Below, piece by piece: positions 21,390-32,000 of a DNA stretch of 64,000 nt. The position numbers were made by a program, and so were the translations under genes. Origin of the DNA: Mesorhabditis belari (taxonomy: Eukaryota > Nematoda > Chromadorea > Rhabditida > Rhabditidae). Positions within the stretch are counted from its first letter, which is position 1. The number at the start of each line of letters is the position of its first letter. The stretch is taken from contig CAUEEP010000925.1 in NCBI GenBank assembly GCA_958450365.1, positions 310,001 through 374,000 on the forward strand. The letters are read 5' to 3'. Below the pieces are notes generated by a model that was not told the origin of the DNA, did no database searches, and saw nothing but the letters and a program-made list of their open reading frames with translations.

Positions 21390-22871
21390 GCGAATCCATT
21401 CATCTCTTCACTCCCTTTTATGCCCACAGAAAATAAAAACCAAAAGGAACTGATGAAACCAATTGGATTTGATGATAGAACAGAATGGGTTATGGTTGGA
21501 TCTGAGGAAAGAAAATATGAAAAGAGATTCGAGGAAGATAGATGGTGGGTCCTCGGAAAAATCGCCAGAATAATGCGAGATAAAGTCGGAACACTAAATT
21601 CTGTTGAAAAAGAGCAATTCTTCAAAGAAGCACCAAATATTGTTTCAAGATTAAAAGAAGAAACTCAGATATTCAAAGATGCTCGTTATGTGATTAGGGA
21701 AATATTGTGGATAGAAGAAAAGAAGGGGAATCTACATGAAAAGGATATTTTTGAAATATTTGAATTGTTTGTTTTGGGAGATTTTCACGCACAGCTCGGG
21801 CATGAGAACTCTGTTTTTCAAGATCTTAAATGTCACGAGGAGATTTGGATATCAAGTTTTAGAAATTGGAGGTGGTGTGAGAATCGGATTAACAATTTGA
21901 AAAAAATAAAAAGGGAGAAATACACCACAGATTACTATTTTCGATGTTTTACTTCTCAATTGACTGATGAGGAATGGATTCATATAAAAGTTGGTTTGAG
22001 GGATTGGTTTGTGAGTGAAGACTTGAAATTATGGAAAGAAACACCAGGACAATGGGTAGACAATCCAAGAGCTGAAATTCCGAACTATAAAGGTGTAAAT
22101 GAAGACAAAAAATATGAATTGTTTCATTTCTCCCATTACAAACAAGTCCCTCTGGAACAACTAATTGAGGCATTTAAAAAACAACAAGAAAAAATGGAAA
22201 ATATTATAAACTTCAACTTGAAATATCTGGTTCCAATAGAAGATTCGGAGAAGAATAATGTTCCATTTAATATTGCATCACTTCTCGATGAATCTTCCAA
22301 ATCTAAAAGCTTTTATGGCCCCTATCCCTTCCCCCACTACGTGTTCCAATTAAGAAATCCTCCTCGTCCAATTTGTCAAAAGAATCATTTAGGGAAATGT
22401 CAAATGGATGGGTTTAGAATGTACCCATCTTTACCTGAAGAATTGCACATTCCAGTATGTGGTGAAATCACGGAAAATGAGGCTGGGTTTCTGGACAGTT
22501 ACATGGATTGTATATATAAATATTGTTTCGTGGAACATCCATTTCTATTTCTTTGCTGTCAAAATCTCTTAGATATTCCATTTTTGATTCTCTTGGATCA
22601 TCCAAATAATTATGAAAATGGGGAAAGTATTCTTGGATTTGATTTGAAGATGAAACTTCATAATATTGATGTGGGAATATTAAGAGGATACTTTCAAGAG
22701 TCACCATTGAACGATAGGGTCTACGCTTTGATGAAGGCTAGTGAATGGCCGAAACTCCTCATCCGCTTAATTGATTATCAAGGAAATCCAAAACAGGATG
22801 ACCTGACTTTGAGGAAGGAGGCGAATTGGGCTTCCTATTCACTGACTAGAAGGAGAAGCTGGACTTCGTAG
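21390..22871 (+). CDS. Module B: NPPRPIC domain, long exon
   Basis: Open from the CCTAG acceptor (exon start 21390) through ATG at 21420 to a TAG at 22869-22871, 493 codons. It has GFDDRTEWVMV, IPGQWVDN... in the form TPGQWVDN, RNPPRPIC with the C-x3-H-x3-C cluster, CCQNLLDIPFLILLDHP and REYFQES in the form RGYFQES. Compared with module E, the frame shifts after about residue 460, so the native tail is replaced by about 20 unrelated residues. The remaining codons of the original tail (KKCLLLCILTL) are still readable in another frame at 22910-22950. Function unknown. Confidence 0.7.
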   Translation, partial: ANPFISSLPFMPTENKNQKELMKPIGFDDRTEWVMVGSEERKYEKRFEEDRWWVLGKIARIMRDKVGTLNSVEKEQFFKEAPNIVSRLKEETQIFKDARYVIREILWIEEKKGNLHEKDIFEIFELFVLGDFHAQLGHENSVFQDLKCHEEIWISSFRNWRWCENRINNLKKIKREKYTTDYYFRCFTSQLTDEEWIHIKVGLRDWFVSEDLKLWKETPGQWVDNPRAEIPNYKGVNEDKKYELFHFSHYKQVPLEQLIEAFKKQQEKMENIINFNLKYLVPIEDSEKNNVPFNIASLLDESSKSKSFYGPYPFPHYVFQLRNPPRPICQKNHLGKCQMDGFRMYPSLPEELHIPVCGEITENEAGFLDSYMDCIYKYCFVEHPFLFLCCQNLLDIPFLILLDHPNNYENGESILGFDLKMKLHNIDVGILRGYFQESPLNDRVYALMKASEWPKLLIRLIDYQGNPKQDDLTLRKEANWASYSLTRRRSWTS

Positions 22872-22929
22872 CTGCAGACAAAGAAGTTACTAAAAAGAAA
22901 GACGAAGGAAAGAAATGCTTATTGCTTTG

Positions 22930-23740
22930 TATCCTTACCCTAGCCTTTCTGACTTCACAATTTTAAGGGTTTTTATTTTACTAGAGAAAGTTTTGGACTC
23001 TATCTGTCTTTATGCCATCTGTTTTTTCCTTTTTCTTCGAATGAATAAAGTATTTATTAAAATAGAGCGTTGATATATCTACAAAACCGTCCATAAAACC
23101 TGCTTTCTGCCCCTTCTCAGTAATAAATGCAATTTACAGATTAACACTCAAATAATAAAAATCAGATTTTCACCAAAAGGGGAGTTGGAATGAAACTTTT
23201 ATAAGTTTCATCAAAATTTTCAAACGTATTCTAAAAGATTAAACATCGCCATGTTTAATGTGTGCAAACCTAGCCACTACTTAGTTTTAGTTTTTCCACT
23301 ATTTCCTCTGACTTTTCAAAGGTTTTCTGTTTTTTTTTCGTTCTGTAGAATTCATTTATATCCATAGTCAAATAAATTTATTATTCTCATTGATATGTTA
23401 TTACTAAACACAGAGAAAAACGGAATTTTGTAAAATTCACAAATGTAGAAGCAACGATGAAAAAAGAAAGAATCAGTACCAATAAATGAAGGAAATCCGT
23501 AAATGGAAGGAAACAATAACAGGAGAACCGGTTTATTCATAAAAATGGACGAAATATGAAATAAATTGAGTGCTGAACTATGTTTTTGGGAGTAGGGTGT
23601 GGAAATTGAGAAACTTTTGTTCAAGATGGTACTTTTTCTTAGCGGTTTCTGTAGCTTAGGGTCGCGTTTTAGCTCTGTAGAAGACTTTGTGATCAAATCT
23701 TGTAGACGCCACCTTTGTAGCGCACTCACAAATTTCCTTT
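22930..23740 (+). repeat. Duplicated 3' flank of module B
   Basis: It shares order and sequence with 27370-26737 (inverted), 34438-33965 (inverted) and 58170-58860 (direct). Shared words include CAGTAATAAATGCAATTTAC, TTTTCACCAAAAGGGG and TTTCGTTCTGTAGA. A probable polyadenylation signal AATAAA lies at 23044-23049. Confidence 0.65.
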
Positions 23741-24540
23741 CACTTATTTCACCATAAAAATAACTAAAATTTTCCTGTTTAATGTCGAATCTTTAGACTA
23801 CCAAGTATTCAAGGTTGAAAATCTTTTGTGAAGAAATAGCTGAGAACGACCGGAAGTTGAATTGAAGTTGACTTATGTTCACAAATCCTGTAAATCGGTG
23901 TTCCATCACTAAAGTTCTTCTTTCTTTCAAACTATATAGGGGAACCTTTCAAATAGCCAGCCTTAAAATCTCGGCTAAATTCATTTTTAAAACAATTAGA
24001 AAAGCACTTCTTGATGATGATATCCACGCTGACCTACGGACTAACATCTCCAAAAGAAGCCTTCTCTGGGTGAAAATGGCCTAAACGCCCACTCTCTGGC
24101 ATACAGTCGGTCATGTTTGGTTCAATTATCCAAGTATGAAATGTTTTTCTACAAACTTTCTAACTTACAAACTTACAAACTACAAACAAATTTTCTACAA
24201 ACAAACAAACTCGCTTTTTTGTAGTATTTTACTCGTTGTTTGAACCACGAAATTTGCTCAAATTTTAAGGTTAACTATTTGAAAGATCCCGCTGTACATT
24301 TTGAAAGAAAGAAGAACTTTAGTGATGGAACACGGATTTACAAGACTTGTCAACATCAATCAACTTGAATTCAGCTATTCTCACAGAAAAATTTTAAAGT
24401 TCGAGAAATTTCTAGAAAAAAGCAAGAAAAGGAAGTTCTAAGAATTCTAAATAAACCATGAAAATTTTAGTTATTTTTATGGTAGAATGAGAAAATAGGA
24501 ATAAAAGGTAGTTTCATACTTTCCAATCCAATATAATAAT
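23740..24540 (-). repeat. IR1 foldback, module K remnant
   Basis: Both arms are present: GGTGTTCCATCACTAAAGTT near 23900 and the inverted form AACTTTAGTGATGGAACAC near 24315. The centre contains GGTTCAATTATCCAAG (24119-24134), a 14/16 match to SL1. It is attached to a kinase tail exon on the minus strand, so it is a fusion intron whose long exon is gone. Confidence 0.6.
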
Positions 24541-24569
24541 AGACGAGAAAATGCACTTCTTCTAGAAAA

Positions 24570-24725
24570 GCTTACTTTATATCTTTTAAGCAAATCCAAA
24601 ACTTTAGAAGCTGATGCACGATGAATACGTTGAAAACTAGTACATTTGATTGTTGGATTCTTAAAATATAAAAGAAAATTTTGAATCCGAACCTAAAGAC
24701 GATTTTTGCATTCTGATTGACATCA
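24570..24725 (-). pseudogene. Module K: last kinase exon fragment
   Basis: The minus strand encodes FQRIHRASASKVLDLL and ends in GTAAGC, exactly as the last kinase exon of the other modules, preceded by the usual intron ending in TTTTAAG. Nothing of the kinase lies upstream, so it is a dead fragment. Confidence 0.6.
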
Positions 24726-24902
24726 ATGAATCCCAGAAAGAAATGACCGCACAGTTTGCCACGGTATTTGAAAAGCTTTGAAATCAAATTTCAAAGTTTA
24801 TTAAAACAACAGCATTAAAAACAAGTTCAATTACATGTCCCAGAGCAGATTTCCCAGCAGACTTTTGCATTTATCGATTTTTGTGCTAATCTCGTTTGTC
24901 AC

Positions 24903-25088
24903 TCAGGAGATTTTGCAGAGATCACCAAAAGTCTCCAAACATTCACATAGACTTGTATATCTTCGGGAAATCGTAAAAGCTTGAAAATCGAGCCTATGCG
25001 AACATAACTTTTTCAACTTTTCCTTCAAATCTTCAGATTTAAACGATTTGGAAAGGCCAAATCGTAGAGCCAATCCTTCAGACGCCAT
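24903..25088 (-). CDS. Small ORF, 61 codons, unknown
   Basis: ATG at 25088 begins MASEGLALRFGLSKSF and continues with a Lys/Glu-rich helix (EDLKEKLKKLC), stop at 24903. No domain is recognised and it could be a first exon or chance. Confidence 0.25.
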   Translation of the reverse strand: MASEGLALRFGLSKSFKSEDLKEKLKKLCSHRLDFQAFTISRRYTSLCECLETFGDLCKIS

Positions 25089-25329
25089 TTTACTTTAACA
25101 AGACACTCTTTTACTTTCAAAACCATGGCCAGAACCAAAACCATAAATTAAGTTTCCATAACCGAGCTTTGATGTAAAATTGTATCAACAGTTATTGTTT
25201 CAAGTCTCAGACTTCTTAGAAATGCTGACTAGTGTTCTTTGTGCGCGCGGACAACATAATTCTTGTCATCAGACTTCTATAAAGGTCTTTTATACTTTTA
25301 CAAAAAGCAAAACAAAATCAAAAGCGTCG

Positions 25330-25395
25330 GTCGAGCTTGTGAGGCCTCGAAACGAACACTGTGCCACTCGGCCACGGTTGCACCGAGTTGGGTTC
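25330..25395 (-). other. tRNA-like relic (A box)
   Basis: On the minus strand TGGCCGAGTGG (25364-25374) fits the RNA polymerase III A box of Ser/Leu tRNAs, and GTTCGTTTCGAGGCC follows. The spacing is too short for a functional tRNA, and acceptor-stem pairing is not visible. A SINE head or tRNA fragment. Confidence 0.3.
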
Positions 25396-25471
25396 ACAAG
25401 GAGGCCGCTAAGACCCTAATGGTCACATTTTAAGAGTTCTAACAAAACTAGACGCTTATAGCTCCTGGCAA

Positions 25472-25771
25472 GTGGCTGCCATTCAAACTCATCTCGGAAA
25501 TGCGAAAACGAACTACGAAGAGAAATTGAGAGTGTTAACATCTGGAGAAACACAAAGTTTTAATCTCAATAAGCCCGAAATCGAAAAAGGCAAACGATTA
25601 GAGTACTCGATTTTTCAAGGATTTGATCATCATCGAGGGAGGATCGTCGACCGAAGTGAAATCCCCAACGAAAGCATTGACGATCTCTACAAGGATTGCC
25701 TCGATTGGACAATCTACCAGCATCTCCACGAGCAAACCAACGACTTTTTCGAACAAGGCTTTCAAGTTTAG
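25472..25771 (+). CDS. Unknown protein fragment, about 100 codons
   Basis: The frame reads AAIQTHLGNAKTNYEEKL, then GKRLEYSIFQGFDHHRGR, SEIPNESIDDLYKDCLDW and ends NDFFEQGFQV at a TAG. It has coding-like composition with no internal stop, and the frame is open further 5'. It runs straight into an NPPRPIC C-terminal fragment in another frame. I do not recognise it. Probably a gene piece captured by rearrangement. Confidence 0.35.
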   Translation: MAAIQTHLGNAKTNYEEKLRVLTSGETQSFNLNKPEIEKGKRLEYSIFQGFDHHRGRIVDRSEIPNESIDDLYKDCLDWTIYQHLHEQTNDFFEQGFQV

Positions 25772-25789
25772 TTTTCCAAAAAGGGAGTT

Positions 25790-26000
25790 ATACACCCTAC
25801 ATCCGCTTGATTGTTTATCAAGGGAATCCAAAAACAGAATGGCTTGAGTTTAGGAAAGTGCCGTATTCGGCTTTCTATAGTCAATTCACGAACCCACAGT
25901 CGTTGACGATAAAGAAGTTACTAAAGAGAAAGACACAGGAAAAAATACTGTCTTGTTTCCGTCTTGTCTTGTTTCCGAAACAAGCTATCGAGTTTTTTTC
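25790..26000 (+). pseudogene. Module H: C-terminal NPPRPIC fragment
   Basis: Encodes TPYIRLIVYQGNPKTEWLEF followed by SYSQF-like words (FYSQFTNPQSL) and a Lys-rich tail, matching the end of module E. Everything upstream of the fragment is unrelated, so only about 60 codons remain. Confidence 0.6.
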
Positions 26001-26059
26001 TCGGGTTCGATCCCTTCCTTTTATTTTGATGTTTAACCGCTTTTATTTTAACTTTACAA

Positions 26060-26736
26060 TAAATATAATGACATCTTTTAATTGATAACAAGTAAAATCG
26101 CAAAGAAAGAACACACATGGCAGCAATCTATAAAGTGAATGAAACATAATTTAACATTACATCTTGCACAACACATTGCACGTTCCAAGCGCTTAGAAAA
26201 AATGACTGAATGACGATTAAAGTGAAAGACTCTCATCCACTACACCGCAAGCTCACATTTCGGGAAAAAACAATATAACAATATAAAAAATAATATACAA
26301 TAAAAACATTATAAGGCAAAGCATGTACAGCAACAAGATCTAATGGGAAAAGTGGCAAAGAAGCATATGTGCACTTGGATCAGAGCTTTTTAATTTCAAT
26401 TTTGGCATTTTTCGATTTTTTTGAATTGCTTCAATTCTTTTCTGCTCTCTATCGGGTTTTGTTTCAATATGGAAGTGTCGGACGGTAGCCCTTCTCCTTC
26501 TTTCCGCAACAACAGCAGCGTCTAAAGTAAATGCATAATATCTTTGATTCTTTTAAAATAGAATTCTTCTTTTGAACCAATCAATTCATCGCGAGATTAA
26601 AAGCAAGCTTTCTATAAAAAAATTCGGTATATAAAACTGCTAACAAGGCTAATAGCTAGCGATTCTAGAATTTAAACGATGCCGAAGCTCGACCCACATG
26701 CAACAACCGCAACAGCAAAAAAAGATGAGTGATGTT
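26060..26736. other. Gene-free AT-rich spacer
   Basis: No ORF, repeat or splice-like exon that I can support. Confidence 0.3.
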
Positions 26737-27370
26737 GAGCAGCACTCGATTCTTTTCATAATTCCCCCATTTTTAAGAATGCATCGGTTCTCTTTTCTGT
26801 TCTGTTATTGTTTTCTTCCATTTACGGGTTTCCTTTATTTATTGGTACTCATTCTTTTTCCTCATCATTGCTTGTACATTTGTGAATTCCACCAACTTTT
26901 CTCTCTTCGTGCGTTTAGTAATAGCATATCAATGAAAATGACGTGACTATGGGTGTAAATGAATATCTACAGAACGAAAAAGAAACAGAAATCCGTTTAA
27001 AAGTGAGAGAAAATAGCGGAAAAACTAAAACTAAGTAGTGAGTAGGTTTGTACACATGAAACATGGCCATGTTTAATTTTTCAGAATAATTCTGAAAATA
27101 TTTATGAAGATTATCAAAGTTTCATTGCAATTCCTCTTTGCACTTTCAGTTTCATTCCCATTCCAATTCCAAGAATGAAGAATGTTCCATTTAGATAAAT
27201 ACTTTATTGTTTTGCAAAAAATTGATTTGAAGTGAAAGAAAATAAAATAAGTGGCATAAAGATGGATAGAGTTTAAAAATTGGACTAGTAAAATCAAAAC
27301 TCTGGAAATCGGGAAGTTGGGAAGACTACGGTTAGGATACAAAGCAACAAGCATTTTTTCTTTGTCTTTC
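26737..27370 (-). repeat. Duplicated 3' flank of module C
   Basis: Inverted relative to 22930-23740 and sharing the same words (GAATATCTACAGAACGAAAA, CATGGCCATGTTTAAT). The AATAAAG-type signal on the minus strand lies near 27200. Confidence 0.6.
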
Positions 27371-27514
27371 TATATTCAGTTCGTTAAACTCGTTAAACTT
27401 CTGTTTTTGGATTCCCTTTATAATCAATCAAGCGGATGTAGACCGTTTCATCTTTCTTGATCAAAGCATAGGCCCTCTCTTTAAGGGTCTATGCTTTGAT
27501 AATCATTTTTTGCT

Positions 27515-29071
27515 TTAATAAGCATTTTTTCTTTGTCTTTCATTTTTAGTAACTTCGTTATCTTCAACTACTAAGTCTAACTTCTGCTCTTGGTCAGTGC
27601 AAAGGAAGCCGAATTTGGCCAGACCCTTAAAATCCTGCCATCCGTTCACTTTCTCAAACTCAAGCCATTCTGTTATTGGCTTCCCTTGATAATCAACCAA
27701 GCGGATGTAGAAACGATGTCTATCCTTCTCGATCAAAGCATAAACCCTCTCATTGAGCTTTGACTCTTGAAAGTATTCTCTTAATACTCCAACATCAATA
27801 TGATGAGTTTTCATCTTGAAATCCAATCCAGGAATACTTTCCCCATTTTCATAATTATTTGGATGATCCAAGAGAATCAAAAATGGAATATCTAAGAGAT
27901 TTTGACAGCAAAGAAATAGAAATGGGTATGTCATGAACTGAAAAATCTTATCACTATTAAATCTCATACAATCTCTGTAACTGTCCAGAAACAAAACCTC
28001 CTCTTTCGTGATTTCACCACATACTGGAATGTGCAATTCTTTAGGTAAATCTGACGATCTTCTCATTTTTCTAAACCCATCCATTTGACATTTTCCTGGA
28101 TGATTCTTTTGACAAATTGGACGAGGAGGATTTCTTAATTGGAATATGTAGTGCGGGAAGGAATAGGGCTCATAAGATGCATCGAGAATCGAGCGAATAT
28201 TAAATTGAACATTATTCTTCTCAGAACCTTCTATTGGAATCAGATATTCCAAGTGTAATTTTATCATCGTTCCCATTCTTTTTTGTTGTTTTTCAAATGC
28301 CTTAATTATTCGCTTCAGAGGGATTTGTTCGTAATGGGAAAAATGAAACACTTCATGTTTTTTGTCTTCATTTTCAATTCCATAGCTGCCAAATTTAGCT
28401 CTTGGATTGTCTACCCATTGTCCTGGTATTTGTTTCCATAATCTTAAGTCTTCACTTACAAAGCCATCCTTTTCTATATGAATCCATCCCTCACCAGTCG
28501 ATTGAGAAATAAAACATCGAAAATAGAAATCTGTGGTGTATTTCTCTCTTTTTATTTCTTTCAAACTGTTAATCGAAATCTCACACCACCACCAATTTTG
28601 AAAACTTGATATCCAAATCTCCTCGCGACTTTTCAGATCTACAAAAGCATAGTTTTCTTGCCGGAGCTGTTTTCGAAAATCTCCCAAAACAAACAATTCA
28701 AATATTTCAGAAATCTCCTTTTCATGTAGATTTCCCTTCTCTTCTTCTAACGTCAATATTTCGTCAATCACATAACGAGCATCTTTGAATGTCTGAGTTT
28801 CTTTTTTTAACCTTGAAACAACATTTGGTGCTTCTTTGTAGAAATTGTCTCTTTCAGCAGAATCTAGTTTTCCAAGTTTGTCTCGCATTATTTTCGTGAT
28901 TTCTGGAATTTCCCAACTGCTCGCCCCGTCGAATCTCTTTTCATATTTTCTTTCCTCTGATTCAATCAAAACCCATTCTGTTCTATCATCAAATCCAATT
29001 GGTTTCATCAGTTTTTCCTGGTCTTTATCTTCTGTGGGATCAAAAGGGAGTGAAGAGATGAATTCATTTGT
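27515..29071 (-). CDS. Module C: NPPRPIC domain, long exon
   Basis: Open for 519 codons from the CCTAG acceptor (exon start 29071) to the stop at 27515. At the place where modules A, B and E have ATG ten codons in, this copy has GAT, yet the frame is open and conserved back to the acceptor (TNEFISSLPFDPTEDK). That supports splicing from upstream; otherwise the start would be the Met at 29008. It holds FDDRTEWVLI, IPGQWVDN, RNPPRPIC with C-x3-H-x3-C, CCQN, LLDHPNNYENGESIPG and REYFQES. The tail ends ERQRKNAY, so the hydrophobic end of module E is lost. Confidence 0.75.
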   Translation of the reverse strand, partial: TNEFISSLPFDPTEDKDQEKLMKPIGFDDRTEWVLIESEERKYEKRFDGASSWEIPEITKIMRDKLGKLDSAERDNFYKEAPNVVSRLKKETQTFKDARYVIDEILTLEEEKGNLHEKEISEIFELFVLGDFRKQLRQENYAFVDLKSREEIWISSFQNWWWCEISINSLKEIKREKYTTDFYFRCFISQSTGEGWIHIEKDGFVSEDLRLWKQIPGQWVDNPRAKFGSYGIENEDKKHEVFHFSHYEQIPLKRIIKAFEKQQKRMGTMIKLHLEYLIPIEGSEKNNVQFNIRSILDASYEPYSFPHYIFQLRNPPRPICQKNHPGKCQMDGFRKMRRSSDLPKELHIPVCGEITKEEVLFLDSYRDCMRFNSDKIFQFMTYPFLFLCCQNLLDIPFLILLDHPNNYENGESIPGLDFKMKTHHIDVGVLREYFQESKLNERVYALIEKDRHRFYIRLVDYQGKPITEWLEFEKVNGWQDFKGLAKFGFLCTDQEQKLDLVVEDNEVTKNERQRKNAY

Positions 29072-29895
29072 CTAGGTTATTATATTTGAGAAGTTTTAAA
29101 CTTCAAAAAAAGGAAACTATCTTGGTTAGGAAGTATGAAACTTCGCAAATTCGCATTTACTCCTAGTTACTTATTTTACCTCTAAAATAACTAGAATTTT
29201 CATGGTTTATGCAGAATTCTTAGGACTACCATATCTTCGGACAAACATCTCCAAAATAAGTGTTCTCTCAGCGTAAACTGCCTGAACGCCCACTCTCTGG
29301 CATACAGTCGGCTATGTTTGGTTCAATTACCCAAGTATGAAATGTATTTCTACAAATTACCTCGCTTCTCTGCAATTTTTTTCTCGTTGTTTAAACTACG
29401 AAATTTCCCTTTACTCCTATTTACCTGTTTTGCCATTAAAATGGATAGAATAGAAACCAAAGATAGCTATGCCAGAGAGTGGGCTTTTGGGCAGTTTCCA
29501 CTCAGAGAACGCTTATTTTGGAGCTGTTTGTCCGCAGATCGGCGTGAAAATGATCGCCAAGAAGTGCTTTTCTAGTTGTTTTTGTCTACACATGAATTTT
29601 GTTGGAATTTTAAGGCTGGCTATTTTAAAGTTTCCCCTGTATGTTTTGAAAGAAGGAAGAACTTTGGTGATGGAACACGAATTTACATACATGCCATTGA
29701 ACATAAGCCAACTTCGATCCGACCGTTCTTAGCCATTTTTCCACAAAAAATTTTGAAACTTTAAGACTTGGTAGCCTTAATAATTCTACAGAAAACGGGA
29801 AAATTTTATTATTATGTAATATAAGTAAAGGAAATACTTTCCAACTCAAAATAATAGTAAGCGAGCAAATTTAGAAAAGCTTTTAGAAAGCTTAC
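29072..29895 (-). repeat. Module C fusion intron with IR1 sequence
   Basis: Bounded by GTAAGC and CCTAG. Contains two facing IR1 arms around a centre that carries the SL1-like 16-mer. Confidence 0.7.
29320..29335 (+). other. SL1-like 16-mer inside IR1 (module C)
   Basis: GGTTCAATTACCCAAG, then TATGAA: 15 of 16 match to the 5' end of SL1, and 19 of 22 if the next six bases are counted. A possible splice donor (GTATGA) overlaps its end. Confidence 0.45.
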
Positions 29896-31339
29896 TTTCT
29901 GCGTTTGAGTAAGGAAATCAAAAACTTCTGAAGCTGGTGGACGACGAGTACGTTGAAAGTTAGTACATATGAGAAATGGATTCTTAGAATTTAAAAGAAA
30001 ATCTTGAATTCAAACCTCAAGATCATTTTTTGAATCTCTGATTGACATTCGGGTGATTCGATTTTAGTAACAAGTTTGAGGCCGATGTCTAATACAAGCG
30101 CATCTCTGTTGAATGCCCCTTCTTGCTCATAATTTAAGAAGATTTTTCTAAAAAGATTTGTTTTTTGGGTCGAATACAGCTTTTCAATATTGAATCTTTA
30201 ATTAGCGTTACCTATGCATATGTTGGTGGTTTGTTTCATGAAATATTTCAAATAAATACCTCCTTTCAATGATCTCCCACACGACCAAGCCAAGGCTGTA
30301 AACATCGTTTCGATGGGAATCCTGAAGTTGATTTTAAATGATAAAGGTACATAATCAAACTCGAATATCTGGATCCTTGATTTGGTCATGAACATCCAGG
30401 ATATGATTCTCAATCAACTCGGGTGGACTCATATATCGTGGTGTCCCAACAAACGTCCCCGTAATAGTTCCATCTTCCACTACTTTTACCAATCCAAAGT
30501 CACCAATCTTCAGCTGGTATCCATCGGTCACAAAAATGCTATAAATGGATTGAACTTCGACATTTATACGACTCAATATTACTTGTCTGGTTTGATATCT
30601 CGATGGACCAATTTATGTTTCTGCTACATGTGATCGATAGCATCAAATAATTGAATAGCCCATGTGAGAACAGTGTTCATTGAATAGCTGATTTTTGGGT
30701 TGAAGATTACTAAACTGTAAACTATAACAATATATTTTGAATCTTAACCATCTCGGAGTGATCCCCTCTGGCAGTATTTCATTACAATCCCCAACTCCCT
30801 TCCATTCTCTTCTGTATATAGCATTTTCACTACATTTGCATGATAAACGGCCTTCAATGCTTCACATTCATTCTTGAACATCTCATGATCCTTGTCATTT
30901 TTGCACACTATTTTCTTGATCACAGCTGGGCTAAATAAAGGCAGAATCCATTAATTTCGATATCGTATTTCTTCCAATATGTATAAGTAAAGCTTTAATC
31001 TTACCAATAACCATATTGTTCTTCATGATTAAAAGTATTTGTATGCGAGCTTTGAGTTTAGTTGAGAGAATTTAAAAATGAAGGCTAACAAAAGTTGTTG
31101 AGTACTTGATGGGTACCTGAGGACCTCAAAGGTGGGTCCCTTTGTCGTGAATGTGTTAAACGACAATAAAGAACATATTTTTGGTATCGCTTCATGTTTA
31201 TGTACATTACAACCTCCTTTCTTTTATACACTGTATTTTTCAATAAAATAACCAACGGTTTGTGTCCGATCAATTCATGCACATCCCCCATTGCTCCTTT
31301 ACCAATAAATCGTTCTTGGAATCGCTGGTTTGTTGCCAT
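29896..31339 (-). pseudogene. Module C: protein kinase domain with one nonsense codon
   Basis: Starts MATNQRFQERF with the glycine loop IGKGAMGDVHEL. Beta-3 PAVIKK keeps the Lys; alpha-C NECEAL keeps the Glu; hinge GIVMKYCQRGSL. After the 39-base mini-intron, the helix DAIDHM is followed by TAG (30624-30626), then QKHKLVHRDIKPDN across the AA|GTAATA mini-intron, IGDFGLV, GTPRYMSPPE, NDVYSLGLVVWE, TEIESPECQ-type words and the final RPPASEV block. Apart from the single stop and a G-loop His it is close to the module E kinase. It ends AAA|GTAAGC at 29896. Confidence 0.65.
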
Positions 31340-32000
31340 AGTTTTTGCCATATCGCTAAAACTGCTCTGGGAATAAAAATAATTTGAGAATAAATTAACG
31401 TTTATAGTTAAAATGAGGAACAAAAAACTTTGGCATAATAATACTAAAGATTCAGCAAAAAATGATATGGATAATAGATCTGGATATAGATTATTATATT
31501 GACTGGTCATGAGGTGAGAAATTATTATATTAAAGATTGTTGGATCTAGTTTTAACATTCTTAGAAGACTTGCTCATTTAAAGCCTGCAATAATGTTGCG
31601 AAGAAAGGTTTTGCAAAAGAATTGAACAAAAGCCTTATCTGTTTCTTTTCATATTGATTGAATGTAGTGAATGAAAAAGAAGATAAAAGGCCAGCTTGGC
31701 TTTGTCTCACTTTTCGGAGGCAATTTCAGTGTCAAGGCTTTGACTCTGCCCAAAAGCACCATTCTTCAGCATGAAAATCCTCAGTAGATGGGTGGTGTTA
31801 AGGATTTTAATTAAATCTGATCGATTTTATACAAAGAGACAATAAAGTGCTAAAAATCAGAGCCGATTATTTCTCGTCAAATGAAAAGCTGAAATCAAAA
31901 TGGAACTGTATTAAAGTGTCGAGAATTCAAAGTGGAGATCTAAATAGTATTTAAGTAATTCTTCGCTCCACTCTATTCCCATATTGATTGATTCTGCGTT
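31340..32000 (-). repeat. Duplicated 5' flank of module C
   Basis: Reverse complement of the 5' flank of module B (18186-18874). Extends the B/C inverted duplication beyond the coding parts. Confidence 0.6.

Larger units (their letters stand above)
24726..25470. other. Mixed spacer with a small ORF and a tRNA-like relic
   Basis: Contains the items listed separately at 24903-25088 and 25330-25395; otherwise no repeat or gene is recognised. Confidence 0.3.

Noticed and set aside
21949..22173. Minus-strand ORFs within the long exons of modules B-E
   Set aside because: Antisense shadows of the conserved coding strand; not kept open in the other modules.
24700..24790. Gene on the minus strand from 24787
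   Set aside because: The coding part is only the known kinase tail exon; the rest of the frame is unrelated intergenic sequence.
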